Shown here piece by piece: positions 10,651 to 23,400 of a stretch of DNA of 64,000 nt. Position 1 is the first letter of the stretch. Each line of letters starts with the position of its first letter. Origin of the DNA: Chytriomyces cf. hyalinus JEL632 (lineage: Eukaryota; Chytridiomycota; Chytridiomycetes; Chytridiales; Chytriomycetaceae); the NCBI GenBank assembly GCA_025435555.1, contig JAIWWG010000065.1, positions 144,779-208,778 on the forward strand. The letters run 5' to 3'. The position numbers and the translations under genes are program-made. The notes beneath the pieces are model-generated. The model did not search any database. It saw only the letters and a program-made list of their open reading frames with translations, and was not told where the DNA came from.

Positions 10651-12286
10651 ATGAGTGCAGCCACGCCCATCATCGCAGCAACCAACGCCCGTCCGAATGC
10701 AAACGAGAGGCAGTGGCTGCTGTCGCAACCATCGAGCGACACGCTCTCACCAGACACGCGTGTCCCAATGAGTCGCGAGTTTGCAGGGGTCACCATGCAC
10801 CACGCACCGTCAGCGAGAACGCTCTCTGTCTCAGACACGCATCTGATGTGGGGCGCATGCACTGTCGCCCTGAAGCTTGTGTACTCTGCAACGCCACATC
10901 TGGACAGCCACTGCGGCTTGACCGTGCGCCACTTGTCGCCCCCGCACGCCACGCGCAAGCCTGTCTCCACCGACGCCACGTTCATTCTCGCAAACTCCGG
11001 CGACAGAGACGCGCTGCACGCGCTCATTGCGGACACTTTCTTTGCACCCACGAAGCCGGTCCTGTTTGTTGTGAATCCCTTTGGCGGTCTCAAGCTTGCG
11101 ACAAAAATATACGACACGGTCGTGGAGCCAATGATGCGACTGTCCGGTATCCCTTTCACGAGCATCGAAAGTCTGCACAAGGGGCATGCGGAGGAGATGC
11201 TCATGAACACCGATGTTCACAAATACTCGGCGATTGTGGCGGTGAGTGGGGATGGCGTGTTTCACGAAGTGTGCAATGCTTTAATGTCCAGGAGGGACTG
11301 GCGCTCCGCGCGAAAGATACCGATTGGTACAATTGGCGCTGGTTCAAGCAACGCCATGAATCAGAACCTTGGCCACAAGTTTGTGGAGTACGGCGTCCTG
11401 TCCATCATCAAAGGTATTTCGACCCTCGAAACCTGCTGCCTGTTTATGTACTGTGGGCGGATTTCTAAACAGCAAATTGTATGAATTCCCAGGAACAACA
11501 AAACCCATGGATTTAATATCCGTCAGCTTGCATGAATCCAAAAAAGTCGTTTACTCTCATTTGAACATGGCGTTCGCATACTTGGCGGACTTGGACATTG
11601 AATCTGACCGTTTTCGATGGATGGGTCGCGAAAAAGTAACTTTCTCAGCCTTGCTCCGTCTGCTGAACCTTCGAAAATATCGCGCCAACGTCGGCATCGC
11701 TGCCATCGATGGACCCGCTCCACTACCAGTCCCACAATCCGACCTAGATGATACCGCAAAATTGGACCCTGTGCAAACGGATCTGTCCGACATGCGACAA
11801 TGCTACGGCCCGAAGCGGCATTATGAAACCATACCACTCAATAATCTTCAAACATTTCCTATCCAACTCACTGCCGCAAATGATCCGCTCTCTTTCTTCT
11901 CGGCAAGCAATTTACCCTGGATCGCGAGTGATTTTCAAGCATCCCACATTGCATCTATGGACTGCGGATTTATGGATGTCACCTATGGCGGGAAAGAGAT
12001 GCGTCGCTTGAGCATACTGTCATCATTTATAAGCGGTAGTTTACCTGCCGATGGTTCGCGTTTCGGCGTTGAACGAGTTAAAGCACGCGGGTTTCGAATT
12101 GAGCCGTTTGGATGGAGTTGGAGCTTGGAAAATTGGAATGGAGGTGCGGCCGGAGAAGAGAGAGAGAAATCGCGTCTTTTCAAGACACCAGGGGGTCACG
12201 TGGCTGTGAGTGGGGAGCCGTTTGGGATGGAGACGGTGACAGTTGAACTTCATGAGAAGACGGTCAACGTGTTCACGGCAATGTGA
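10651..12286 (+). CDS. Sphingosine / long-chain base kinase (DAGK catalytic family)
   Basis: Exons 10651-11413 and 11493-12286 give 518 residues; the join restores KGTTKPMDLISV. Family enzymes phosphorylate sphingoid bases to sphingosine-1-phosphate type signals, at membranes. Visible blocks: the nucleotide loop region VVNPFGGLKLATKIY (about residue 145), SGDGVFHEVCNAL (about 195), IGTIGAGSSNAM, then after the intron GTTKPMDLISV and FAYLADLDIESDRFRWMG, all in the order seen in LCB4/SPHK. The usual GGKGK of the first block reads GGLKL here, so one glycine-lysine pair is changed. The N-terminal 130 residues are a variable extension. A ceramide kinase is possible but the FRWMG block favours sphingosine kinase. 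Confidence 0.9.
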
Positions 12287-12424
12287 TGGTTCAACTTGTT
12301 TCTATTGGGATGGGTTGAGAAATTAAGCTCTGCGCCAACCGGCAATAGAGACTGTAATGTGTATTCAAAGAACGGTGACACTATTTTATTTTGAAGAAAA
12401 ACGGGTACTCCAAAGGCTATATTT

Positions 12425-13996
12425 TTAACGCGAAGTTGTGTTGAACTGTTTATGGTATGCATCGGTGGGCGGGTTTGTGTACAGAACCTTGTCGATGTAA
12501 GTTTGTCTGTTTCGATTTATGTATTGGCCATTCAGACTGAGATACACTGGGAGTTCGGAAGGAATAAAATGTCACCGTTTACGATCATCGACAGCTTTGC
12601 GTGCATTTTGATCGCGAATTTGAACAGCAATTTCCTTTGCTTTTCTGTCCTTTTCTCTTTCAAGCAAAAGCAAGGCACGGTTTTTCGCAGCCTCGTGCAA
12701 CGCGTAACGCGCTTCTTCGGACCGAGCAGCTTCGCGCTTTCGCTGACAATAAATAAATTAATCACATGCGTGTTTAGAAACTACATCAAGTTTTGTAAAA
12801 GCTGGCAAACCTCATTTTCTTCTCTTTGGTACGCCTGGATCCGAAGTGCTTCCATCTTTTGTTCCTGCGTGATTCCTTTGAAAAGATCGACGCGGATTTT
12901 GTGTCCGCCTTTTATATCCGTCACGTTTGGTTTTTCAGTGAGGAAGACTCCGTTCACGCTGGACAGGATTTCTTGCATGTTTTGCTGCAAGGTTCTCTCC
13001 CTGTCTTCCGCTTCTCGGTGCTTCTTGTACGCTGCCTGAAAAAAGGTGGTCGCAAGTCGTGGGGGATGAGTTACTCGTGAAAGACGGTTGGATCAGACGA
13101 ACAAAAACAAACCAGGTACTGATTGAACTCATTGTCGCTCTTGTTTTGATCGCGTTTCGCGCTCCGCATTGCCTGTTCCAATGTGTGTGCTCTCAATCCA
13201 ACATCTCTTTGATATTCCTCGTATGCTCTAAATGATCGATCATATGTAAGGCATTTTTTGAAGGAGAACCAGAATAACAATAAAAAAATTTAAAAAATGC
13301 ACCTTTTCGACGCAGCCTCTTCCTCCAATCTCTGATTCTTTTCCCACAACTGCTTCTGCACCCACGTGCGCATCTGTTCTTTTTGTTCACGGTCACGGCT
13401 CGAAACGCCGAGATCCTCCCCTTCAAATTTCTGCAATCCGCTCACACCGCAGCGCGGGTCGTCGTCGCCGGTGCGCGCGGGAAGATCTTTGAGCAGCGCG
13501 TGGGGGTCCACGAGGTCAAAGTCGCGTGACTGACTGGGAGTTTGTTTTGTGGCGCGGAACGCGTTGATTTTTTGGAGGTGTGAGCGGCGTGCTTGCGCCG
13601 TTTGGTCGTCCATCAGAGAAAGGATTTGATTGGTGTAGTTACTGTACTGGTCTGTTTTTTTTTATGAGTTAATACGGTGTGAAGCAAGAGATGGCATCGG
13701 AAGGGGGGACTGTACTCAACGGTATGACGCATCTCGCTCCCGATCAAACTCTTTGATTTGGTTCTTGATTCGAAGCTGCTCATCCAAAGCCGTCACATCA
13801 ATCTAGTTTTCAAGTGCAGAGTCATGTGTGAGCAACACCCCCACTCGCGCGTGCTGACTCGGTAGGAAGCGCAACGAACCCCAAACACACGCGTTTTTGG
13901 ATCAAAGATCCTTTTCTTTCTGTCTTCGTCCAGCTTCTGACGCCGGTTGATGGCTGCCTGCTGCAAGTTGTCCAACGGAATCTCGACGCGGTACAT
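12425..13996 (-). CDS. RIB43A-family flagellar doublet-microtubule protein (RIBC-like)
   Basis: Seven exons: 13996-13880, 13802-13721, 13651-13303, 13227-13113, 13035-12811, 12742-12576, 12506-12425, giving 378 residues, the family length (human RIBC2 about 377). Family marks in order: MYRVEIPLDN start, IDVTALDEQ, RDFDLVDPHALLKDLPAR, SGLQKFEGEDL, the long coiled coil, FKGITQEQKMEALR, and the conserved end YTNPPTDAYHKQFNT. RIB43A proteins are filamentous proteins inside ciliary and flagellar doublet microtubules. All seven exons were needed to recover the family ends, and every join is in phase. Several donors are of the GTTNGN type. It strongly implies that the organism forms motile flagellate cells. 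The gene is tail-to-tail with the sphingoid base kinase. Confidence 0.95.
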
Positions 13997-14239
13997 TTTC
14001 AAAATGGGCAATGCAAGATTGTCAAAGAAATTTTCTTTCAACAATGAACATTCATTTGCATCACCCCCTTTACTGCTTTTTTTTTATAGATATCAAGCTT
14101 AATTCGTGGCATTCGCATCGAGTGCAATTTTAATTGACAGCCGTTGATCACAGCCTTATAAAACCTTGAAAATAAACTCAAGCTTGTGAAAACGGAAAGA
14201 AAAAAAGTAGGCCACGCAGAGCACTGGCGCGCGGAATGT

Positions 14240-15515
14240 TTAAAACCCGAAGCTGTTCATAATGTTTAGCATGTCGGACTCAAAGCTCCCGCTCTCGTTA
14301 TTAAGACCACCACTGCTTTTTAATGGAGCTTCCGCCTTTGGAGGTTCAGTTTCCATTAATGTGGTGAGTACGGTGGTATCTGAGACGTTCAATGTCTCTG
14401 GTGCTGGTGGAGGTGAAGCCAATGCGCCGTCCAGCAAGTCATGTCCATGATAAACGCGTGTATTGGAAGATAAGCCCAAAACGATGTCAGTTTTGATGCT
14501 GTCAACTGGTTGTGCGAGAACAGAAATTGGGTTGATGGGAGTGCTCTTCTCAGGTTCAACTCTTTCGAAAGTGGGTTCGCACTTGGGAACCGATTCAGCA
14601 GCCAAAGAAGGCTTTGGAGCTACGGTATCAGCCACTGAAAGATCGACAATCTGACTTGGCTTCATACCCAAGCTTTGCTTAATTTTTTGTGTTATTTTCT
14701 GGCGAGAGAGGCTGGTCAGGGGAATACTTTTCAACGGTTCAGGATTGAAACAGTACCTGGATCTCTACGACTGCATCCTCGCTGGCATCTGGTTGTGCCG
14801 CTGCCTTGCAAGGTATGTCGGTCTCGGGAGTTGTTTTCTTTCGGTCCAACAGTTCCTTCTGAAGACTCAAAACCCTTAATTCAAGATCCTCGCATCGCTC
14901 CCTCAGCTCTTTAATATTCTTCTCCTGCCCTTGTTCAATGATGGATGATTTTTCATACAAATCTTCATACAGCTCTATTAATAATAGAAAAAATCAGTCT
15001 AAACAGGCAGTTCCCAGAAAATAGAATGCGCAATTTTGTATACCTTTCCACGATGCATCCATCGACGCGCCGTGTTTGGCTTTTGCTGCATTCAGATTCG
15101 CAGCGTTTGACGCGTTCGCACGCTCGTTTTTAACAGGCGAAGACCGCGCCGACGCATTTCGAGATGCGTAAATTGCATTATTTGCCGCGCTGTTTTTGGG
15201 CTCTTTTTCAACAAAAGATTTGTCGCATGTTTCAGGTGTTGTTTGGATCGAAGAAGCGCGTTTCGGGGGACTGAATTTGGCAGGAACTGCCTCGGATGAT
15301 GGTGTGGTTTTTTTAACTGGTGATGGAGGGGGCAAGTTTTGTTTTTGGTTGTTTGTTGGTTGTGGCTCTATTGTGTTTGGGGTTGGTGAATTGGTGGCTG
15401 CCACTGGCGATGATGATACTGCTGTGGATGCGCTGACATCCGTGTAATTGACGGGTTTACGCGTTCTCCCACTCTGGGCTGTTGCTGTTGAGGTTGCAGA
15501 TGGTGTTCGCAGCAT
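14240..15515 (-). CDS. Coiled-coil protein of unknown function
   Basis: Not recognised. Exons 15515-15044, 14974-14757 and 14698-14240 give 382 residues. Residues 1-155 are Ser/Pro/Thr-rich and disordered with many Ala/Asn. Residues about 158-205 form a clear coiled coil (KNIKELRERCEDLELRVLSL). A basic helix follows (QKITQKIKQSLGMK), then an acidic, Pro-rich tail ending SFESDMLNIMNSFGF, which resembles a short amphipathic interaction motif. All joins keep phase. It lies 243 bp upstream of the RIB43A gene on the same strand. A cytoskeletal adaptor is conceivable, but there is no direct evidence. Confidence 0.65.
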
Positions 15516-15961
15516 CAGGATATACTTTTTATTTGTTTATTTTGTGAAATTCTTTTTTGTTGATGCTTCAAATTTGCATTTTCCGGAGCTGTTTAAACAG
15601 TCACCACTGCTGGCAGCTGTGAATTTGTTCACAGACACCTAAAGTGGTGGTGAAAAACGCCTGTCATATTTTCTGATCATCTTAAGTTTATTGAAAGCTT
15701 TGCCAAATTTTAACGCGTCCATCTGCGGTCACCAATTGTTTCTCAGCATTCGAAAATTTGTCAATTGTCTTTTCTGGTTCGAAGGAAAGTTTGCTAAAGA
15801 GTTCCGGATGCCTTTTTACTGTTGAATTTTATTTAAATTCGAACCATGTTTGCTCATAACCCTATATGTACTCAAGACTACTTGCAACTCGACTCTATGT
15901 TCCAACAACTATTTGTCCATCTTCAATCTCAATGCTTGGTTTGGGAAAGCGGGAATGATGT
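15516..15961. other. Intergenic region, no gene seen
   Basis: This separates the coiled-coil gene from the 3' end of the large TPR gene, both on the minus strand. Open frames on the plus strand here are short and without family resemblance. Confidence 0.5.
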
Positions 15962-18160
15962 TCACTTGGTTTTCACAAGTGTCTTCTCAACTTGGATCGC
16001 GCACGCATTCACAAGAGCTAGCAAATGCTCCTGATACTCCTCTTCAGATTCGCGAATCTGCGCGAAAGCATCTATAATCTGATACAGCGTTTCAGACATG
16101 TCGGACGGATCATCCACTTCGTCAAGCAGCGTCCGGAAACTCCGGCACACCGGCTCCACAATATGCTCTCCGTCAAGAAGAATTGGCGATAGAGTTAACC
16201 ACGCCGCCAGATTTGTAAAGACCGCCTTCAGTTCGACGCCTGCATTTGACAGCAGTTTGATTCCCTCCCCAGTGCAAGTAAAGCATACAATCTTGCACAG
16301 AATCTGCATCACAAGAACAACAGCAACTGGAGCAGCACGAGGTAGGTCTTCATACACTGCGTTTTCGCCGTTTTCAGCGTGAAAATCATTCGCGAGTTCG
16401 CCCAGCAAATCGACAAGCCTTCGCAACACAAGTCCCCATACTTGGAGCGCTTTGGAATCCGAATCGCATTCCCGAAACACAGTATCCAGGCATGCTTCAT
16501 CGTTAAAGCAGGCGTCTAAAAGCCTGAACGCAAGGGGCGCAATAAACTCGGTCATCTCATGTTCCACATCGAATCCACACGTTCCGATAAAAGACGCCTC
16601 AATCAGCTGCTGCATCCTACAGCCAAATGACATTTCTAAAGTATTGCATCCGATTTCTTCTACATCGCACGAAGCGCTGACACTTGCTGCAAGGATTGGC
16701 AAAAACAGGTGAACGTTGGAAGGGTCTATCCCGACTTCGTAGATGGCCTGATATCCGCCAAGCAACCGAAACAGAGATCTGATACCTGGATTGGTGTCCG
16801 AGTCATGCACGCGTATCAACCGGCTCAGTGAAGTGGAGATATCGGAAAGTTTCGGATCCAGAATTCCAATACTGTCCCATGTCCACTCTTGCTCTCTGCC
16901 TTCCCGATCGAAATCAAAGCCATTGTTCTCTCGCCACTGTATAATTCCTGGTAGCAGTGTGTGATACAGTAGATTGACCAATCTGCTGTGAAGCTGGTGG
17001 GTGAGATGTATCCTTTCCCATTCTTCAGAATCGGAATTGGGATAACTGTCTTTCAGCGTAAAGAAATTGATTCTATGTTCTCGAAAGACGGAAAAGTGTT
17101 TCCGGTCAACGTGGTGAGACAGGTCTCCGTATTCTTCATCTTTCAGTTGTTTCGAGATGAGACGCGACGAGATCCGTAAACCTCGCTCCGTTTCAAGCTT
17201 CATTCTCCATCTTGAAGTCTCGAATTCTTGCTCAGATATGGCACATTCTTTTCGGCATTCGTTGGCTGGACTGATTGACAGCTTCAACTGCAACAATTGA
17301 TAATCTGCCAGAGCTCCACGAATGTCCCCGAGCTGTCTCCTCACAAATGCTCTTTGGAAAAGAGCTGACATAGTGTCAACTAGCGAGTCATGTTGAAGCG
17401 AATTCCCGTAGGCATCTCCCGCTGCCAAGTGTTCAAATAAGCGTCCCAGAACGACATCGCAATCATCCCACGCCCCTTTGTAATCGCCAGTACAGACCTT
17501 TGCCCGAGCTCGTAAAATAAAGAGTTCTTGCGGTGGCGCACACGGCTGGATAATGCACTCCGGTGGAGCATCTGCCCTTGAACCATCATTCGAGCGGCCA
17601 AGCAGACAATTGACTCTGTCGTAGCGCTCCAACATTTTAGGGCTAGGACTCAGACACGTATCTATAGCTTTCGTGTAATGTAAGACGGCGTTGACCGCGT
17701 CGCGTTTGTTGAACAGGCATTCATCTCCGTCCAGTTTGTATTTGTTTGATATGGCATGCACTTTGTTTGTGTAGCTTACGCTGGAAAGAGGCTTCAACTT
17801 GAAAGTGAGTTTATCCTTTGTTGTGCGTAGGGATGCAGAGCTGCTGGTCTTCGTGGCTGGAGGTTCTGACGGTGCCGGTAAGGGCGGTGTTGGCACATTT
17901 CGGCGATAGGACGGGGGAATAGAGACAACAGTCGACAACTGATCCGGGTATTCAAGATTGATGATCCATGATTGCTCAGCTATGGCTGCGTTCTTCTTCC
18001 GCAGCTATCAAAAAGGCGTTTTAAGTGAGTGGAAAGGGGCAAGGATCGTACAGCACACAAATCTCACAGGCAGCAAGGGAGAGGCATCTTCTGTAAGTGT
18101 GAGGCTGGAGTCGCGCTTTTGATTCTGATAGGCGGGGGCGAGACGGTTCATGGGGTTCAT
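15962..18160 (-). CDS. 711-residue TPR protein with helical-repeat C-terminal half
   Basis: Exons 18160-18068 and 18004-15962. The long exon lacks an ATG at its start; joining the short upstream exon (MNPMNRLAPAYQNQ..) across a GTGAGA..GATAG intron supplies one in phase. Residues about 95-215 hold TPR-like helices (YKLDGDECLFNKRDAVNAVL with HYTKAID following; then ALFQRAFVRRQLGDIRGALA). The rest, to residue 711, is helical with armadillo- or HEAT-like spacing and no catalytic residues. The TPR-then-helical-repeat layout and length recall UNC45 or TTC12-type chaperone adaptors; TTC12 helps assemble axonemal dyneins, which would fit a flagellate. Sequence similarity by eye is too weak to name it. 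Confidence 0.75.
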
Positions 18161-18829
18161 TTTTTGAAGAAGTTGATGGAAATCTTTTGTTCAATGAAAA
18201 GGTCTTTATCACGGAAACAGCCCCAGTGTATCCACTTGCCGCAAACAATTCATTATTCGGCTGTTTTTGTGAAGGCTGGGATCTGGGGCAGGCCAGCGGT
18301 ATTCCAGCACGCAACGCATGACAAGCATATCGTGCAAAAGAAACCATAAATAGTTGCTGTGGCATACAACAGATGCGTCTCTCATGAATACAAGCATGCT
18401 CGCGTCAAAATCAAGAGGCCACGGAAGAACAAGCTGCTTGACATTGAATGAAATGAGCGAGTGAACGCGTATAAAGCATCATCAATGCTATTACGCGCTC
18501 AGCAAATGCTTCGGAAAGTAGGAAGAAAAGCAGGTGAAGATGGCTCAGTTTCTTCTCTCGCTGAAATGGATGCCAAGGACTGTGTGGATCGACAATTAAC
18601 CAAATAATAAAGTGAATCTCCAACTCAAGACAATACCCACAAGACCCGACCCAAATCACCCGCCGCTCGCTTAACTAAAAGGTGAGCAATCCTTTCCGAC
18701 TCTCAATTGGGTGTGAGGATGAAGCCGGCTCGCTCCCACGCGGACCTGAGGGTCACCCCACAGCCAGCGTCGTAATGAAACTCAACTCTCTCTTCCCTCC
18801 TCCCTTCAGACACGCAACGAGACAAAAAA
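18161..18829 (+). promoter_or_regulatory. Divergent promoter region with a 5' UTR intron of the PKA-R gene
   Basis: 669 bp lie between the TPR gene start (minus) and the PKA regulatory subunit start (plus). A likely leader intron runs 18682-18809, from AAAAG/GTGAGCAAT to a pyrimidine-rich CCCTTCAG, 20 bases before the start codon. No open frame in this stretch looks like a protein. Confidence 0.5.
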
Positions 18830-20238
18830 ATGCCATCAGACGCTGATCAATTTGCGGTACCGGCGGAGTTTCCAGAAATTCTCAAGGATCTCAATCGGGA
18901 AGTGCTCCGCTCGCAGCCAAAGGATATTTACCAGTTCTGCGCAAACTATTTCCACGGGAAGCTGGCTGATCAGAGGAAGGAGCTGATTGAAATCGGTGAG
19001 TCACCACTTCCAAGCTCTCTATTTCATCATAAGGAGGTGGTGGCAGCTCAATGTGTTGTCCTTGCCGAGTGCCCCAAGAGCAAAAATCCTAAATTCATTA
19101 TCACAAAACAGCATCTGCAGTTGGCGATGAAAGCTCGGGAAAAGAGGAATCAGAAGAACTGCGAACAGACCAAAAGCCCGATGAAGCACCTGGCACACCC
19201 GCAAAAGACAGCGATAACGATGACAGCGATGATGATGACGAAAGCGAAGAAGATGATCAACCCGCCATGCCTCCTCCTCCTCCTCAGAACCACAACAGAG
19301 CTCGCCGAACTTCCGTCAGCGCAGAATCTATGGCTCCAACTCTCGATAAAGACTTTGTCGCGGTTGTGATTCCCAAAAGCGATGAACAAAAGGCGCGCAT
19401 TCAAGCGTCCATTAAAAACAATTTCTTGTTCCGGTCCTGCGACGAGGAGCAGTATCGGGATGTTGTTGATGCAATGGCCGAAAAGCGAGTGGCTGCTGGC
19501 GAAGAAGTCATTCGCCAGGGTGGTGTTGGAGACTACTTTTACGTCGTTGAAACGGGCTCGCTCGATGTCTTTGTTTCCAAGAATGGAGCTCCTCCTGCTA
19601 AAGTCTACCAGTACAGCGACGGCGGCAGCTTTGGCGAACTTGCTCTGATGTATAACGCGCCGCGTGCTGCTACTGTGACTGCAACAGCAGAAAGTATTCT
19701 ATGGGCTCTGGATCGAGTTACATTTCGCAGAATCTTAATGGAAAACACGTCGCGCAAACGTAGGATGTATGAAGGATTTTTGGAAGAGGTGAAACTGCTG
19801 GCCTCTTTGGAGCCTTACGAAAGGCACAAGATCGCCGATGTGCTCGAAAGTCAGGTTTTCAATGATGGAGATATTGTCATCAAGCAAGGCGACGTTGGGG
19901 AGCAGTTTTACATTATCGAAAGTGGAGATGCATCTGTCACCAAGCTGATTGATGGAGTCGAGCACCAATATCCTGGCTTGAAAAAGGGAGACTACTTTGG
20001 AGGTTTGGTGTATTTTATGCTGTATGACAGTTTCTGACGATTCCTTTTTTTTTGTTGGTTTATAGAACTTGCCCTTCTCACGGATCAGCCGCGGCAAGCT
20101 ACTATTCGCGCAATTGGTCGGTTGAAGCTGGCAACGATGGGAAAGAAAGCGTTTGTTCGTCTACTGGGACCCGTAGTTGATATTATCAAGAGAAATGCCA
20201 ATGACTATGCCCAAATCAAGAGCCACATTAACAACTAG
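18830..20238 (+). CDS. PKAR: cAMP-dependent protein kinase regulatory subunit (type II-like)
   Basis: Exons 18830-18995, 19112-20002 and 20066-20238 give 409 residues. The N-terminal RII-alpha dimerisation/docking helices are seen (FPEILKDLNREVLRSQPKDI). A long acidic linker leads to the inhibitor site RRTSV near residue 123; the Ser makes it a substrate-type (RII) rather than Ala/Gly pseudosubstrate. Two cyclic-nucleotide-binding domains follow, each with a phosphate-binding cassette: GSFGELALMYNAPRAATV and, across the last intron, GDYFGELALLTDQPRQATI, both with the Glu and Arg that grip cAMP. It holds the kinase inactive until cAMP binds. It is tail-to-tail, 190 bp, with the adenylyl cyclase gene. 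Confidence 0.96.
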
Positions 20239-20428
20239 ATTTTTGCCAATTCTATTCCCTGACTCTCGTCCATTGTGGTATCGTTTTCACGCATTCACCG
20301 TCTCTGCCATTCTTTTTTACTTGACCTTTCTCAGTCTTCCAGTTTTCTGTTGTTTTTTTTGCTCATGCGCTTTCCCATTTTGTGCGAGATATTGCTCGGG
20401 TATTTGGAATAAAAAAGGCTTTACTAAA

Positions 20429-23400
20429 TCACAAGTAAGTGGTCATTAAAACGTAAACGGGCTGCTCCCCGACTTCGCAGTCCTTCGAAAGCTCAATCTT
20501 GAACGCGTGGTAATCTTTAACCAAGTTGTAAGTCGACTCTGAAATAAAGACTTTCCCAATTTCGCAGTGCTCTTGTATTTTTTCTGCGTTGATCACTGGG
20601 GGAAAACGCGCGAGGGTGGATGAGGAACAGTGACAGCTTCAAAAAGAGTGGGTGTACCGAACCTGTCTCGCCCATTAAATCGTAACGAAAGTTCTTGTCC
20701 CCGCCCATAATCGCGCCGTGACAAGGTCCAGTGTTGATCCCGATGCGCATGGCAATTGTCTGCTTGTGCTTGTGCTTCATCAGATACGTTTCGTTGACTT
20801 GGTCAATCACGAATGCCTGCATTTGCAGCGCAACGAGACACACGCAAATAGCTGATGTTCGTGGATCCGCTGCTGATGATAAATTGGAGCACGCTACGTA
20901 CGCGTCGCCGATTGTTGTGATCTTTTCTATCCGGAAGTCGGAGATGAGGCGGTCAAAGTATGAAAACAGATTGTTGAATATTTTGACAACGTCTAGTGGC
21001 TCCAGCTGCGCGGACATTGCCGTGAATCTGTGTTGGAGGTGAAACCAAAAAATAAAAACGATTGGACGGCTGATTTGAAATTTACAGACTCACCCAGCAA
21101 TATCCATATGCAACACTGTCACAAGAGAAAACTCCTCATAAAACATACTTGACGGGTCAAGTAGCAGCTTTGTGATGATGCGTTTTGGCAAAATGGTCGT
21201 AAGAACCATTGCGGACTTGTTTGCCTCGTCCTTTACAAGATTTGCCTGCGTAACAGCAACTAAGCCCATCAAGTAGTCTGATTTGACGGTGGTTTCTTTG
21301 ATGTGGAAGATCAGCATGTAGGGTATCATCAGCAGCAGCGGCGCAAACGACAGGCGAGATTCTCGGTTTGTGATGAGGAAGACCAAGTTGAAGAACAGCA
21401 CAATAAACAACTTGTTTGCGTAAGACACTCCCTCGAGCGTGAACGCGTGGATCATTGTGAACTGCGGAAGCACCAGTGGCAGAAGTAGCGAGTACTCGTA
21501 CAACCCGCTCCAATCGGCAGAGGCAAGAAGTACAACGGCAAATAGCGCCATAGTAGACACCAGTCCGACGGCAAGCCTAGAGCTAACGCTTAGATCCGAT
21601 TGGACAGGGGCTGATAGAACTGCCGCGATTAAAACCTGCCCTCCTGTTGCCAGGAAGCACACAATAATGACCGGTATGGCTACGCCCGCCTCTTGAAGGG
21701 TACTACTTCGAACCAGATATAAATTCATTATAGCCAGGGTAATTATGACCAGCTGGCAAATGATTCCCTTGACAGAAGAGCCCCAAATACCGTCACTTAG
21801 TTGACTGTTTCTGTCAAACATGTACCGATTTTCCAAATCATTGCTGATAAAGCGGCAAAAAGGATTCATTGAGTGATGCATTGCGTCCATGCAGCTGGCA
21901 TCTGTGAGGAACTTCAACGTGCCAGTGCAATCCAGAATTTCGTGTTCTTCGGCTGTGAGACTTTCCTTATAGCCACCAACGTACGCCAGGGCAGTCAATA
22001 TCAACACATATTTCAGCTTCGCGGGCACGCTTTCATCAAGCAAACTCTGCCGCCGAAGCATCTGGGACTGCAGTTCAAAGTCGGAGCCATGAGGCTGAAG
22101 CTTATTTAAACCAGCATCCTCGCTGCGCTTTGCATCAGCCTTGGCAACGGTTGTTGAAAGTTCTTCCATTGAAAGCGCGCATTCTTGATCGTTCCAGGAC
22201 GAGTCAACGCTGATTCTTCGTCCTTTTAGCTTTTTTTTCTCGTTCAGTGTCGACATTCGCTTAATCAGCTGAGACATTTCGGGCACGAAATCAAGAGCTT
22301 CTTCAGACGCTGTTCGAGAATCTGGGTTCCGCCGTAGTGAAGAAGAGGATAGTTTTGATGACGACCGTTTCTGAATGCTTGGCAGCCGTGAAAACCCAAG
22401 GACCGACCACCGGCGATTAGCGCCGGTTGGGACGACATTTAAAAGGCTGCTTTTTGCGGAACTGTCTGTGGAACGGTCGAGTTCTTTTTCCTTCACGCCT
22501 TCGTCGTTGCCAGCTTCAATGTTGATTGCGAATGCTACAGCTTTTGATTTTGAACGTTCGCGCGAATTATCTGCAATACTCATCATCGAATCCATTCCGA
22601 AGCCTAACGTGCTGGCTGAATTTGCTCCGACGGGATCAGTACCTCCATTTCGACTCTGCGTTAATGTTTCCAACGATGATGTCCCACGCTCCGTCAACAA
22701 TTGGTCTCCAAGAATTGAGGCCTTTGCTTCCTCTGATATGGAGCTATCATCTTTAGTACTAACAGAAGCCGCTGTCGCTGCCGCCGAGTAGGCAGAACTT
22801 AGAATTCGCGTGTTGATGACACGGTCCCGCCGAACAACCAAGACTGGATTATTATCCCGGCCAGACGACGCTTGCATCGGATCCCGAGTTTTTTTAGTCT
22901 TTTTGCGCTCTTTTTTATTCTCTTGCTGAGTTTGCGGGGAGTCCAATCGGGCGTCGATTGAGTAGACGTTCATTAGACCCTTCCCTTTCACGTGTTTGGC
23001 GCCAATCAAGCTGCCCGAGTAATCTACGAAATTGACATCGCCTCTTTAGATTTTGAACTCAACGTGTTTCTCGGGTCCAAACCTTTCGAAACAAGTTCCC
23101 ATACTTGGGACGTCACAACAATTTGGCCCGAGCCAGCAATTCCAAGCATTCTACTTGCGGTGTTTACGACATCGCCATACACCTTTTTTTATGAAGGGTT
23201 GTTCACTTCATTTTTCTCTTGTGACTTGCAATCACTCACCTCATAGCAAAATGTCTTTTTGCCCACAATTCCAGCAACCAAAGGTCCTGCAAAAGCGACG
23301 GAGTTAGCACTCATAAAACGTGCAATTTGATAATATGTTTGAACCTATGTGGATGCCCATGCCGATCTGCAGTTTCAGGGACTTTTCCTCAAACTGAACA

